From Epinephelus fuscoguttatus (taxonomy: Eukaryota > Chordata > Actinopteri > Perciformes > Serranidae): a DNA stretch of 64,000 nt. Position numbers and translations under genes: made by a program. The notes under the pieces were generated by a model that worked only from the letters and a program-made list of their open reading frames with translations, ran no database searches and was not told the origin of the DNA. Positions 1 to 13,016 of this stretch are shown one piece after another. Every line of letters starts with the position of its first letter. The stretch's first letter is position 1. The stretch is taken from assembly GCF_011397635.1 (NCBI RefSeq), contig NC_064769.1, positions 18,431,207-18,495,206 on the forward strand, given 5' to 3'.

Positions 1-170
1 TAGACTGTCTATAGGTATCAGTTAAGGAAAATTTATCAGGTCTTCAGGCAAATGAACTGAGATCACATGTTCAGTGTTTTCCATTTCAGCAGATCAAACA
101 CCCCATCATGCTTTGTACTGACAAACATACTGTAAACATAAAATAGTGAACTGTTAATTTGTGTCTTTAG

Positions 171-311
171 GAACCCAGCTCAACAGGCGGTTTTGAGTTC
201 TTTAGAAATCGAAGCATCAGTTTGTCACAGTCAGCAGACGCCATCACTACGGGCAAGTTCAACCTGCAGAAGACTTTCAGTATGCCCTCCGGACCCTCTG
301 CTAAAGGGTAT

Positions 312-350
<39 letters not shown>

Positions 351-2591
351 GACGCAGAGTCCTGCATGGGTCTGATTTTGAAGATCCAACCTAAAGCAGG
401 ACTTTGCATTAATTTATATTTTAAGTACTGGTACTCTTGTGTTTTGCTTAAATTGTTCTCATCTTCTCTCTCTACCTCTCCTTCTCCCTGTGTTAATTCC
501 TGTCAGTCGGGATGTGGAGTGCGCAGAGAACATGTATATCGACATGATGCTCTGGCGCCACGCCCGCCACCTCCTTGAGCAGGTACGCCTCCGCGACCTG
601 GGTTGCTTCTCTGCACAGCTGGGCTTCGAACTCATCGGCTGGTTGTGTCGCGAACGAAACCGCGTCGCCCGCGTTGAGGATTTTGTGTCTGCATTGAAGA
701 AACTCCACAAGGATTTTCTCTGGCCTTTCCCAGTTATTCCTGTGGGAAGCATCAGCTCACCTTTGAAGAACGGACGGTGTCGCACAGGTGAGTGACACAG
801 GACTCAGGCAGTACAAAAGCTGTCCAGAAAAGGAACCAAATCTTGAGGAGTCTGTTTTTACAGAAGCGCTGTTTTTCTGCTATGTTGTTTTACACATCAG
901 ACATCACTGAAAGCTCAACATTGTAAACCTTAAATTTAGACTGATTAGTGGCTGCAGCAAATAAGAAACAGATTGATTTGTTAGCGAGCTAAAAAGCACA
1001 CAGAAAGGGAACAAGCCATACTTACTTTGAAAATTGGCAGTACATTATTAATATCAATATGTGAACTTGGGTTTCTCTATTCCAATATATCATGATGTTG
1101 TTTTCTTGTCACTGCCAGTGCTGAGCACACGGCTGTTAAAGTCGCAGTCAGCCGACAGCCTGTTGAACAGCGACATGGACACAGCGCCCCCTCAGGCAGC
1201 TCCCACCAACCACACCTGGCTGGACGGGCTCGGGCAGAGGCCCAAAGACATGGACACGGCCTCGTCCGCTCACTCCACCCAGCACTCGCCCCAGACACAT
1301 GACGCGTTCCTGTCCCTGCTCACCAACAAAGGTAATAAGACTCAAACAGTCCAATTATTAACACTCAAAAAAGGGGCTCAGTAGTCGTCGCCAGCTTTTA
1401 TTTTCCATAACCGTCCTTCTCTTGTTCCTTTTTCTCACCCCTCTAGTGGAAGAGTATAGCGTCGGCTCGGCCACAGACTTGACAGAGACCAGCTCAGTGG
1501 TGGATGGAGATTGGACGATGGTTGATGAAAACTCCTCCACTCTGAGCCTGAGCCAGGCTGAGCTGGAGCACATCTCCATGGAGCTGGCAAACAAAGGACC
1601 ACACAAGTCGCAGGTGCAGCTCAGGTGAGATATCGTCACTAAACCTCACTTCCATGATCCCGCTGCTCTCTTTGTTTGACCCAGTGTGAAACTAAAGCAG
1701 CATTTCTGTGTCCTTCAGGTATCTCCTTCATGTGTTCATGGAGGCGGGCTGTCTCGAGTGGTGCGTAGTGATTGGTTTGATCCTTCGGGACGCCAGCGTC
1801 ATAAAGCAGGTGATCGGCTTCCTGGACAGCCCCGAAGTTCCCCAAGAAACTGTGCAGAGTGTTCGTAACGGCTTATTAGCTGTCGATGCATGGGTCTCCA
1901 CTGACTGGTGAGTGTGGCAGTCATGTTTTATGTTTCTCTGGCTCCTCGTAGTGCTCCTAATGGCATTTGCAAGAATCCAATAATGAAGACAGCCAATCAG
2001 AGCTGAGGAGTCTCAAATGCAGCTGTTAATCAGCTGTGGTGGATTCTAGAAAATACCATCAGAAGCACTAGGAGGAGGCAGAGGATCATGTTTTTTTTTT
2101 TCACAGATTATTTGTCTTATGTACTACTGTCAGGACATGGTAACAATTTCAGTTGTTTTTATAATGATGTGATGAATGTGTTCGGCTGTTCTGGTAAAAT
2201 AAAATCTTATATAATGGTGAAGAACATATACCTAGTTTAACCTTTTCCTATCCTTTGTCCCTCATCTTTTTCCAGTCTGGGATACAAACCATTTCTCAAC
2301 CTGATCCAGCCGCAGCTCCAGCAGCTGATGGATTCAGCAGCTGAGCAGGTGCAGCCCGAGGCCTTCCAGCCCACCAGCCAGAGCTCCAAGCTCGGTGGTT
2401 CTGAGGGAATGGGAGGTGCTGCGGTACCACGTGCAGAGGACAGTAGAGGAGTAGCGGCTCCGCTGGGCCTGGCCCTGCCCTCTCTGGAACCTGCAGGGGG
2501 TTTTCCCCGTCCCCCCTCTGAGGACTGTCCTCCCGAACAGACGGAGGAGCAGGGGGATGAAGAGGGAGCCTACGACTGCACCTTGTCCTGA
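171..2591 (+). CDS. ric1: ric1, RAB6A GEF complex subunit (C-terminal 437 residues; 5' exons outside window)
   Basis: Six spliced exons join in frame: 171-307, 507-787, 1119-1331, 1447-1624, 1719-1907, 2276-2591, each with AG acceptor and GT donor, ending in TGA at 2589-2591. The protein carries stretches characteristic of vertebrate RIC1 (formerly KIAA1432), such as [73 protein letters not shown] and GYKPFLNLI, and ends DCTLS against DCSVS in human. Known role: RIC1 with RGP1 forms a Golgi guanine-nucleotide exchange factor for RAB6A, needed for retrograde transport and for secretion of cargo such as collagen. Only the alpha-helical C-terminal part is here; the WD40 region lies upstream of base 1. 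The acidic, proline-rich tail (2328-2588) is the least conserved part. The neighbour ermp1 converges from the - strand, as expected from human 9p24.1. Confidence 0.96.
314..348. repeat. (CA)n microsatellite in a ric1 intron
   Basis: About 17 uninterrupted CA units lie in the 199-base intron between ric1 exons 171-307 and 507-787, starting only 6 bases after the exon end. It creates spurious His/Thr and Cys/Val open frames on both strands. Confidence 0.97.
788..1118 (+). other. ric1: ric1 intron, no further feature
   Basis: Intron of 331 bases between coding exons ending ...CGC ACA G and starting TG CTG AGC. Donor GTGAGT and acceptor CTGCCAG are standard. I see no repeat or conserved block in it. 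Confidence 0.85.
1908..2275 (+). other. ric1: last ric1 intron
   Basis: Intron of 368 bases with a GTGAGT donor and a TTTTTCCAG acceptor. It contains a short poly-T at about 2091-2101 and otherwise nothing recognisable. Confidence 0.8.
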
Positions 2592-2691
2592 AGCCCGGAG
2601 CCTCCTCTGGACTCTGAACTGTGAACTCAAGGCAAATAGAGGAGGAAGCAGCAGCAGCGGCAGCAGCAGTGGCTGACTGGAAATTTATTTT

Positions 2692-2715
2692 TGTGTGTGT
2701 GTGTGTGTGCGTATG

Positions 2716-2775
<60 letters not shown>

Positions 2776-2776
2776 C
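2692..2776. repeat. (GT)n microsatellite in ric1 3' UTR
   Basis: Roughly 85 bases of GT repeat, interrupted once by GCGTATGCCT near 2709-2718 and ending in GCGCGCAC. It begins about 100 bases after the ric1 stop codon. Confidence 0.97.
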
Positions 2777-4385
2777 AGAAAGTACCTCTCCTGCAGGTTC
2801 TTACTCCAGTCAGTATTATCCACTCTCCAGAATCACCCTTTGTGTCCATTAGAACCCCCATGGATACCGAGCGATAACAGAGCGACAGACAGCCAGGCTG
2901 GCACAAAGACACCACAGCACAACCGGAGATAGGGTTCAGTCTGATGGTTCCCCTCTAACAGGCCTCGTTTTACCAAAATGTGCTGTTAGACAAAAGGCCG
3001 CCAATGTCAGTTTGTGCGTTTATACATCAGGTTGTGGTGTTTGGAGGCTGTAGACCAGCACAGGAAAGCACCAGTCTTTTATTTTTTTTTTTTAATTATT
3101 ATTCCAAGACAGATGTTTTGTGTGCGTAACTTTTCTTTGGCACTCATCCAAGTGCAACCTGGAGACTTTGAAATCTTAAGAGCTCCATTGTTTCCTTTGG
3201 TTTAATGCAAACAGTGCAAGAATCAGTTCAAAGACAAAAAAACAAAAACAAAACAAACCTGAGTGTATTTGCATCATGCTACATTGCTAAGCAAAATGTA
3301 GAACAAAGCTCTTGTCATGAACCATTTACAGGATGCACTGAAGTGTGTCTGAGCCTACAGTACAGCGTGCAGTTCTGTTTGTGTGCACAAGAGGTGTTTC
3401 ATACTTTCATACCTCATATGATTTAAAAATATTTTGTGATACCTTTTTTCAATAATGTAACAGTGTACAAGATAATATTATTTTTCTATCAATTACAGCT
3501 TGTCCCTCCCTGTACAAAAGACAAAACTCATGGTATGAATTCTATGTAATTCTTGAGAAGTGACGACCTTAAGATTTCTAAGAAAGTGATCTCTGAGAAG
3601 AATCCACTGTTGCGAGTGCAGACTAGTTTTTTACCACAGATCAGTACCTCTGTTCAGATTTTTTTCCCCATGCACCAACGCCCTGACTTTGTTGAAGTCC
3701 ATGCCCAGAAGTGTCTGAGCCAGAATCAACCCGTCTGATCGTCTTCACAGTCCAGACTTTAAACAACAAGCAGATATGTGCTGCGCCTTCACTAGGTGAG
3801 CATATTTGAGGCTGTAGTGTAAAAACCAAATCATGTGATGCTTTATCCAGCTTTTAAACACACTTTTGCTTTTCAGTCTCCATCTGGGAGATTCAAAATG
3901 TGTTTCCTATCATCAGCGAGGCAGATTGATAATACTGTGTTATTAAAGCCATCCTATTCTGTAGATGTTGTACCTATCCCTTGTTAAAAGAGCATCGTCT
4001 CCGTCATCGGTAGTATTAACGGTGACACGTCGGCATCATTTTTAAAGTGTGGATGAGATGGTTGTGTATTTGAGGAGTTGTTGTGTAGTTTGACCCTCAT
4101 TCTTTGATAAGGACTTTATATTTCATCCAGTCCAATATGCATATCACATCCCTGAACCACTTGAGACAAGTAGATTAGCGAGCTTCTGTGTGGATTTATG
4201 AGTGTGTGTACCACATCGTATTGAGAACGTGTTGACATGTTTGGTGACTTTCATCGCATGCGAATTGATTTTATCGTATTGGTCCTGATCATTATTATTA
4301 TTTATTGGCATCATAGCTGAGTGGTAATTACTGAATTGATGCTCGGTTGGTTTTTATGACTGATAACAGACTTTTCCCCCTTTAG

Positions 4386-4734
4386 TTAAAGGTCCAGTGT
4401 TTAGGATTTAGGGAGATATATTGGCGTACATGGTATATAATATTCATAACTGTGTTTTCTTTAGTGTATAATCACCTGAAACTAAGAACTGTTGTGTTTT
4501 CGTTACCCTGAATGAGCCCTTTATATCTGTGTACAGAGCAGGTCCTCTTCCACGGAGTGTTCTACAGCAGCCCAGAACAAACAAACCAAACACTGGCTCT
4601 AGATAGGGCCGTTCACATTTTCGTGTCAGCCACCATAAGCTCTGCACGCTTAGCGCACGGGAGAAGATTCAGTTGGTTGCAATGTCGCAATCTCACCGTT
4701 AGATGCCACTAAATTCTACACACAAGACCTTTAA
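4386..4734. mobile_element. TTAA-flanked nonautonomous DNA transposon (AAGGTCCAGTG family)
   Basis: Starts TTAAAGGTCCAGTGT and ends ACACAAGACCTTTAA, giving 15-bp imperfect terminal inverted repeats that include the TTAA. Internal phrases such as AATCACCTGAAACTAAGAA and AGATGCCACTAAAT are ones I know from a very common teleost element of this size. No protein is encoded. It sits inside the presumed ric1 3' UTR, so the transcript would carry it. Superfamily is uncertain; TTAA targets suggest piggyBac- or Kolobok-like. Confidence 0.85.
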
Positions 4735-5642
4735 TCAAAGAAGTGTATTGGCGTCTACCACAAGCACTAAAAGGTTCATCACAGATTTGTCAGTATTATA
4801 TTGTTCAATGTATTGAAATGTTACTCAGCTTTATTTTTTTATGTTCACTACTTCTTTTCCCCGGCAGATTGCTTTTATGTTTCACGATAGACCAAATCCT
4901 GTTTTGTAGATACATTTTTGCTCTCTTGTCGGCAAGTGCAAGACGAGTCGGGTGTGGGTGTCTCTTGGAATTTTCCTTTCTCCAGTGGTTTCTGTTTTAC
5001 GAACTGCCTGTATTGTTAGAACACTCACTTTTCACGAAAGGGCAAAATGATGTACTGTCGTCACTCAACGTAAATCCCGTTCCAGCGGGCCCGCCTCCAC
5101 TCTGAACAAGCCTACAGCCACACTACGCTGCTCTGCTGTAAGCTTTACTTGACTTGAAAACGGTAACATGACGAACCAAAGACTTTACGTCCAGAGGCCT
5201 TCTGTTTTAACTGGTTGCTTCGATTGAGCGCTTGATTCATTATGCAGAGGAGGGAAAGAAAAACTCACACACACCCTTACCCCATCCCTCTCATCTGAAA
5301 CATAACCATTGATGCTCAAAACTAATGCTGACGGCATACAAGACAATTTCCTACGGAAATGAATATTGCAGATCTTTTCTGGTTTCTTTCTCTGCGGGCG
5401 AGGAGTGGTCGGTCAGGTGTGTCTCGTGGTACTCGGGTGTCATGTTCACTCAGAGGTGGACAGCGCTCCCTTCCTCCTGTGTACAGTTTAAAAAGTTTTG
5501 CCTGCTTCTCGACTCAGAGTATTATTTCTGGGGCAGCAGTAGCAAACATCCTCAATGCAGTGTAAAGATACTCTCTTGTACATTTGCCTTTTCTACTCAT
5601 GTTTGGTTTTCTACTTCATTTTTTTCCTTGTACATAAAGACC

Positions 5643-5648
5643 AATAAA
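5643..5648 (+). terminator. ric1: Poly(A) signal AATAAA, likely ric1
   Basis: Canonical AATAAA in the context GACCAATAAATTATTTTT, followed within 40 bases by a GT-rich stretch (GGTTTGGCTGCCTGTGTTT). It is the clearest + strand 3'-processing signal downstream of ric1. Confidence 0.65.
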
Positions 5649-6651
5649 TTATTTTTAAAAATGGTTTGGCTGCCTGTGTTTCTAATTACAATCTAATCCG
5701 CTGTTTGTGTGTACATGTAGTGAATGCAATACAACCAACAACATAATAAGCGTTTTTAATTGCTGTACAAGTGCTAATTTAATTCAAGCTTTTTGCATAA
5801 TGTAAAATCATCCCGTCCATTCAATAGATGGATACCCTGTAACCAGATCAATCCCACTAATCCCAACAGTCATATCAATCACTTAATTCCAACAGACAGA
5901 CAAATATGCAATCTTTAAAAAAGCAAAACAGCAGTTCAAGGAGTTAAAGTGTCAAATCAATCACAAAAAAAGAAAAACAATGATCAGTCATTTTAAAAAA
6001 AAACAACTCTTAATTTAACTTTCAGAACAAAAACTGAACAGCTAGAGAAGTAGGCATGGGTGAAAAGTCAAGATGTTGTACAATAAAACACAGTATAGTA
6101 CTATAACAAAACTGTTAACAAATTAAACATCTTTTTAAAAAATAAAAGGACATCCTCCGACAACAGACATTAAGACATTTCAATGTGTATCCCAGAATAG
6201 ATTTCAGTGAAATTGCTTATTCCTCAAGCTGATATGAACATCCGTGTGTGTGACTGATTTTAGTTTCCTTGATTGACTGTTACATGTGATGAAGATAAAG
6301 CTACGTCCAAGTGTGAGTTTACACTGAACAACAAAAAACACGCTGCGCAGTGCATGGTCAGCCTTTCAGTCTTGACCATGTTACATTAATACATTAGATT
6401 TCGTCACAATTTGATTTCACTTTCTTCTAAAAGGAGTTTTTTTTCTACGTTGAGCTCTCCAGCAGCGCTCAGTGTATGTTTCAGTCTAACAGTGGGAGCA
6501 CCAACGGCGTCGGATGAGCCATTTCACAGCATTTTAGTCAAACGTCTCCCTGCTCCGTCCCACATTTACAGCAGTTCCTCGTGCATTCGTGCTTTTATAA
6601 TAACAACCCCATCTCTTGTTTTATATCAACCATCATCCCATTTAAAGGAGC

Positions 6652-7062
6652 TCTATATGATATTCAGAGCTTATCTGTGATTCAGAGGTTGTCTACACAT
6701 GACTCTCAACATGGAGGTTTCTGAGCCAACGGCTAGCAGCTAACGGTGCTAACAAGCAACAGTGCTGACAGAGCTAATGGTGTTACCCTGGGGGGGGAAC
6801 AGGAGGGTGGGTGCTACGCTTTTGTGATGCCATGGCCCTGATATCAGTGGTAACTGCCATATAAGAGCAGTGCAGAGCAGCAGCAATGAGCTAGCCAGTG
6901 GGCTTCCAATCACAACAAACAACAGAGAAGCTCAGACTAAGACACACACAGGGAGCGCGACTTCACTCTGCTCAGGACGCCATCACTCCACTATATCTTT
7001 ACATAACAAATAGGTGTTTACTGCTGTATTAACGCTCTGAATATTGTATAGAGCTGCTTTAA
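6652..7062. mobile_element. TTAA-flanked nonautonomous element, AGGAGCTCTAT type
   Basis: Left end TTAAAGGAGCTCTATATGAT and the reverse complement of the right end, TTAAAGCAGCTCTATACAAT, match over about 20 bases. The interior has no coding capacity. A relative lies at 31910-32348, sharing the GAGCCA..GGCTAGCAG..TAACAGTGCTAA and CTGACAGAGCTAA phrases. Confidence 0.85.
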
Positions 7063-7527
7063 TACTGTAACTACAAACCACACTCAAAACAAAATGGCTG
7101 CCTCATCTTGAGATGATCTCTTAGAAACAAGTGGATTTTTAACAAACTGTGATGTTGGTGGAAATATGAACAACTTTAATACATTTGAAAAAAAAACAAC
7201 ACTTTTAAACCCATCGTGTGTTTCCATGATGTCCTTTAGTCTCTTATAAAAATCAACCTCTTTGCCACTTTACAACAGATTTTTAGAAAAATATCCATTT
7301 ACACTTGTTAATAAAGCTTTATCTCCCATAGACACTCTGCATATCAACTGAAGCACGTTCAATAAAGCAGATTTAGACTATCGTCTGTCACTTAAAGCAG
7401 CGTCTGTGTCGCCGCCACACAGCACTGATGGATATCTCCTCACACTGATGTACAGTGAGTGTGTGTTTGTGTTTCCGCTGCAGACCGGTGTTGACTCCAT
7501 TATGAACAGCTGTAGAGCAGCACAGAG

Positions 7528-9123
7528 TTAAAGCGATACTTCAGATCCTTTAAAGTGGGGCTGTTTGAGGTACTTATTCATTGTGAGTGTATTACCTACA
7601 GTAGATGGTGGTCAGCACTCTTCCAGTTTGGAGAAGCAGGCAGGAGTACCAGCGTGGAAGCTGAGTAATATACTGCTGTGGACAATCAGTATTAGTTCAA
7701 GTGTATGCAATACTGAGAGTATTTTCATCACTTTACCTTCCTGCAGATGACCGTTTCTGACAGGGAAGCAGTTAACTGCTTCAGTTCCCCATCTATGCTC
7801 TTGTCAAAGCCAGACTGCATTGGCAAAAATAGTAATTTTAACTCACTGAACATGGAAGCTGCTGGTCTACCTCTACCTTGATCAGTTAGTTTAGTTGTTA
7901 TATTTTGTGACTTCAGTGAATCTGATCTAACCCTTTGAAAGGCCAGAGTCACACAGTAACAAACAAACTAGAGATGCACGGTATTGTATTTTTTGTCGAT
8001 ATCCTATATGCCGATATGTAACAACTCATTTAGTCTGAGTGGGCGGAAGTTCACTGCAGAGATCAGCCTCTCATTGGGCGGAACAAGCCACCCGCTGAAT
8101 TCCCGCCCTACCACCTCCGGTTGTCATAGTTGACAAACGTCCTTTACTAACTTTTGCGGTGTTTGATCTTGCGGGGATGTAGCCATTTTTCTGCCATGGT
8201 TTGCGTCCTGTAGGCGTTATTTTTGTGGGCGTGTTACACCAAAACCTGTTTCCCCCCGGCAATATTTTTGCAAGCACACCGTTGCTGTGGCAACACCCAG
8301 AACGATTGTGATTTGTTGAAAGAAATAAAAAAAGCCGGGGCGTTTTTTTCCTCCAATCTTAAAGTGAGAGTCGGCGCAGCCAGACCTTTCTTTTCTTGAG
8401 AAAGGTCTGGTAAGCAAGACTACAACTCATTTGACCGATAACTAATATCAATATATCCACTTTTTTTCTCTACCTAATTTTAGTAATCATCAAGTCTCCT
8501 CTGTAGTGGAATTAACATCATACTATGCATGCATACTCTTACTGTGATGGCCCACCAGCAGATGGACACATGAAATACAATACTTTTCAATAAATATAAC
8601 ATTCATTCATTGCGCAATATAAGAAAAAGCGTGTTGGCCAATTCTGATAGCTAATTTTAAACCCGATTTTGTCCTATGCCGATGATGTACTGTTATTACA
8701 GGCATGTTGGCTGATTCCGATATTTATTTTACAGCCAATATCAGCCGATATCAATGACGTCCCGATATTATCGTGCAACCCTAAAACAAACTAACCTACC
8801 GAGGCAGCAGTAGACCAGCAGCTGTGTGCTGTTTTTCTCAATGGAGTCTGGCTTAGAAGAGAATGATACAATAGCTTCAGTTCCCTGTCGGAAGTTGCTG
8901 TCTGATGGCTTAGTAAAGCAGAGAAAAAATTCTAAATACAGTGTACATTTAAACTGATAGATAAATGGGCCTTCTTTTAGGTAGCTTAAATACATTTTGT
9001 TGCTCACCTTTCCACAGCAGTACTTGCTTGGTGTAGCGACTGCCATCTACTATAGGTAATACACTGACTATGAATAAGTGCCTCATATAGCCCCACTTAA
9101 AAAGATCCAAACTATCCCTTTAA
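7528..9123. mobile_element. TTAA-flanked foldback-type element carrying a nested hAT-like insertion
   Basis: The ends are inverted over about 90 bases: the left arm (7528 onward, TTAAAGCGATACTTCAGATC) pairs with the right arm ending at 9123 (reverse complement TTAAAGGGATAGTTTGGATC), continuing through GTGTATTACCTA..GTAGATGG on both. Internal arms around GAACATGG..GCTGCTGGTCTACC and GTAGACCAGCAGC are also inverted. It is non-coding. It is interrupted at 7969-8783 by a separate element. The internal arms are shared with 18822-19814 and 22518-23163, so all three are one superfamily of teleost foldback repeats. Confidence 0.85.
7969..8783. mobile_element. hAT-like nonautonomous element nested in 7528-9123
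   Basis: Termini TAGAGATGCACGGTAT and, reversed, TAGGGTTGCACGATAA are inverted repeats. The element is bordered by a perfect 8-bp duplication AAACAAAC at 7961-7968 and 8784-8791. The 8-bp target duplication and TAG(A/G)G-TGCAC ends are typical of hAT MITEs. The interior is rich in CCGATAT-like motifs and contains no transposase. Confidence 0.85.
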
Positions 9124-10434
9124 TGCAGCAACATCTGTTTCAGGAAGAAATGGTTAAAGATGCTAAAGGACCGTACTATTTTCCCCCTTTGTTTTAGCAC
9201 ATTTACATTATAGCTGACTATTTCCCATGTACAGTATTTTTCCAGCAGGCAGCTTTCAGTCTCTGTTAGACATCTGGAAAAATCTATCAAGGTGAATAGC
9301 ATGTCTTGTCGCACTGCTGTCAAGGTTACAGTTATTTGACGTATATATGATCTGTGGTAAATGGCTAAAATGTACAAAAAAAAAAAAAAAAAAATCCCAC
9401 AGGTATGATCCTTTAACAAAAACAATGGAGGAGAGGTATAAAATCTCTAGTGTTGACAACTATTTCACCGGCCAATTAAATGTAACATCTTCTTTCCAGT
9501 CAAAGTCAAATTTGTAGCAGCAGTTGTCTAATGTTTTGCTTGTCGAAAGGATGCTAACATGTTTTCATGCTGCAGTCAGCTGATAAGACCATCTGGCTTT
9601 TGACAAAAACAATGTCACCTGCTCTGGAGCTTTCAATTGTATCACACTATCTTCCTCAGCAGACTGAGTTAGAGTACTTTGAGGACTTCTCATTACACAT
9701 CGTGCATAAAAGAAGGAGCATAGAAGGACGATCTGTTTTTCTGTCCGCCAAGTGCTGTCGAAGGCTGTGATGGATTTTACGTTCAAACTTTCCAACAGAC
9801 AAAAATTCACGTGCATAAAAACTCTGTACAGTGCAGCACCTGATAGCTTTTAAGACCACTGAGACGTTTGTGTCCACAACAGTAAACATTTTGTGTGTCT
9901 TTGGAAGCAAAATGTTAAGGCCTCCGTCATGTCAGCATTTCTTATTTTTGTGTGTGACTGAAGCCAAACGGACAACATGGATCACAACAACACGTCACCG
10001 GGTGTAACACAAAGTGGACGAAAGACGATTTTGCTCAGTTGATCTCCCAAGTGCAAACAATCTCCCAAGTCTTTTACAACCCGATGCCACCTGTGATAAC
10101 ATATGAGAGGAGTCAAACTGCCGACAAGCAGCAACATGACTTTTGCGTTTAAAAGATTTCATCAGAGTGTGGGAATGACAGCAGGGAGGGGACGGTCGCC
10201 CTGATGTTTTGATGACACAGGTGCGACTAAGCGATAAAAAACACAATGGAACCACTCTGCTGTTAGCAGAAAACAGAGGTAGCCCAGAGACAAACATGAT
10301 GATGCTTTATAATCCATCAATATAATCTCTCTCTAACATTAGTTAGCTAAGTCATTTAAATCTTTCCAACAGTAACATTCAAACCAGTCTTTACAAGAAC
10401 ATTAATAGCTGTTATCTTGGTGTCGGACACTAAG

Positions 10435-11790
10435 TTTGATCATAGTGGAGGTAGTGGTGACACTGAAGGGGCCTTTATACACTATCAGAAGGGCTTGTCA
10501 GATGGTCGCATATAGAGGCAAAGTCCCTTTCCTTCTGGTGGACCACCATGGCTCCTTATTTCGGAAAAAAATATGTATGGTAGTCAATGGCAAGAGACAA
10601 ATCATCATCTGAATTGTAGCAATATTGTGTTGCAGTTGTAGTTTGTTGTAAAACAGTTTAAGTATAACCCTACATTCATGTGGTGTAGGAATATTCTGAA
10701 AACAGAGTTCCTGATTGGGAAAATTCCCATGACCACCCCCTCAAATCTGAATGACAATTTGGGAAGGCTGCAAATTTGGAACACAAGTTGCTGAGTTGAT
10801 GTCATATATGCAGAAACATAGCGGATGAAAGTAAATGTTGGGTTGGTGGGAATATATCTGGTTCACATTATGAATGTCAGTTTTTGTTTACATGTAATTT
10901 GTAATATGGTATTAGGTTATAACAGTCGCTGCCCACTTCGTGACCCAGATAAGCTAGAAAAGTTAGTTATTAGCAGTTATCAGGTAAAGCAATATTTCAG
11001 TAGTTTCGGGGGATGTTCTGGTGCAGCAACAAGTCTGGGACAAAATCACTTTATGATGTAAAGCTTTAAACTGTTGTCAAAGTATTGTTTAAATGCTCTG
11101 ACACATCTGTGTAACGGCTATGTTTTTCCGCATTTCGACCTTAAGATCCTGATCACACTAAATTCAGCGATACCACTTCCTGGCTCAGGAAATAGGATCA
11201 TCGGATAGGAGCACATGAGCACAGCCTTAGACTGTAAGAAGACATATTTGGAAGGACAACAGAGGATCGCCAAAGTGATGACATAAATTTCTCTCTTGAT
11301 AAAGCTGTGATGACTCTGTGTTTTGTACCAGGATGTTCTCACAAAAGCACTGGCTCTTGCTTATTCTTGAACTTTCCGGTTGCTTAAAAGGCTTGGAGTC
11401 ACTGGGTAAAATGCAGCAGGTGAGATAACAATACATTTGTGTATGGAACATAGCTAAGTTAGCCATAGCGTTGCTAGCTGGAGTTAGTTATATTGTGTGA
11501 GACGAGATCTACTTCACTGAGCAATTTCACACAAAACTAAATGGCATTACAACACACTGTGACTTTCTTGACTTGCAAATTATCTTTTAAACTGGCAAAC
11601 ATCACGTGTTACTCATTGCGCAATTGACACAGGATCAAAAGTCTCTTGCCGTTGACTACCATATATATGTTTTCTGAAATAAGGTCCCATGGGGGGCACC
11701 AGAAGTGGAGATGAAGTGGCCTCCCCCGACACTTTTCTGATGCCGGGTAGTGGGATCTGTGTACGACCCTTTCTATAAGTTTCCAAAACC
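10435..11790. repeat. Repeat with widely spaced inverted arms
   Basis: Arms at 10541-10598 and 11641-11700 are inverted copies, both containing CCTTATTTC(G/A)GAAAA and ATGGTAGTCAA(T/C)GGCAAGAG. They are about 1.04 kb apart with unrelated AT-rich DNA between them. I could not find clean termini, so the outer coordinates are approximate. Phrases in the arms are ones I have seen as dispersed repeats in teleosts. No protein is encoded. Confidence 0.6.
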
Positions 11791-12650
11791 AGCATTAACA
11801 CCCATTTCACACTGGGCCTGGTGAGAGGAGCAAGGGATTGACCTTTTCTTTAGCTCTCTTTTTTCATTCCTGACTAAACTATTTCTGTCACTTCTCATGT
11901 GAGCAACCAAGTGCAACACTATGAAAGCCTTCCAAGAGAGACTAACCTTTATCCCCATGTTTAAACAGCTAGCTTTTCACTCTGCCCTCCAGTGTGTGAA
12001 GACAACATGTGGTACAAACCACTTCCTTTCTAGTGTAATCCGGCCCTGACGGTAACACGGTGTTCTATGTGGTCAACTTTGTGAAGTAGACACATAACAC
12101 AGGTCATATTAACAAGGTTGTGGTTGTGATGCTTGGGCTCTAGACAATAAAAAGATGCAGCTCCACATGAGATGAGTGATATGTAAAAAAAATATTAGCA
12201 ATACACACCATAAAATGAGTGGACAACAGTTACTGGTAGAAGCGTCCGCAGCAGCACCAATGCATAAATATACATTCACAGAACCATTTCAGCACAACTT
12301 GAAGGTCAGAAAAGTTACAGTAAATGAACAGTTTAGCAGAGTTCAGCTCCTCACTGGGTGGATGCTTAGCTAGATGTTTCTCAGCTGAGAGTTTACATGA
12401 GCAGAGTGGGCTAACAAGCTTCATCTACTGCTTCCCAAACAGATTACCGTTTTACAGCTCATTCTTGATTCTTTAACGCCGTCTCAATCATCTCTCTCTC
12501 TACAGAAAAGATTATTTATGGTAAGAGAATTTAATTTCACCTGGAGCTATCTACATATAACTGCTTTTCGTAATGCTTTATCTTACAGGTCTGTTATTTC
12601 CTTATAATTTTCCATTTCCTGGAAATAACAATGCATTTTGGTACTAACAT

Positions 12651-13016
12651 TAGGGGTGTAAATCACAAGTTTAATCATGGTACAAAATGAAACTGAAGAA
12701 AATACGATATTTGCTGATAGTACAAAGTTGACCACTGTATTACTCTGATTCGATTCAATTCAATCTATATGAGATGATATCAGTAATTATCCTCAGTCTT
12801 TTTCTTGGCTGCTTGCCATTATCTGCCCATCGCTAGACCGCCTGCACAGTTTGAATGTACAGGAAAGAGGTGCACTTGGATGGGAATGGTGACACAAATG
12901 TCCTATGGGAATTTCAAAATGAAGGTGTACATTAAAGATGGCGATATGTAATGTTTACACTTGTTGATCACTGAATCGATATGTTGATTCAGATCGATGT
13001 ATCATTACACCCCCAG
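12651..13016. mobile_element. Short hAT-like MITE (AGGGGTGTAA ends)
   Basis: Left end TAGGGGTGTAAATCA and reversed right end CTGGGGGTGTAATGA match over about 12 bases; the interior has GATTCGATTCAATTCAAT and AGATCGATGTATCA, typical of this MITE group. No clear 8-bp target duplication could be read, so the copy is probably old. Confidence 0.7.

Larger units (their letters stand above)
2592..5665 (+). other. ric1: Presumed ric1 3' UTR
   Basis: From the ric1 stop to just beyond an AATAAA at 5643 there is no credible coding exon on either strand; the open frames are short and low-complexity. The stretch holds a GT microsatellite (2692-2776), a TTAA-flanked short transposon (4386-4734) and otherwise unique AT-rich sequence. 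Its extent is inferred only from the poly(A) signal; a shorter transcript could end earlier, for example after the TATTAAAG near 3940. Confidence 0.6.

Noticed and set aside
2296-2823. 175-codon reverse frame over the end of ric1
   Set aside because: It is made of the GT microsatellite and the antisense of ric1's last exon, with no homology of its own.
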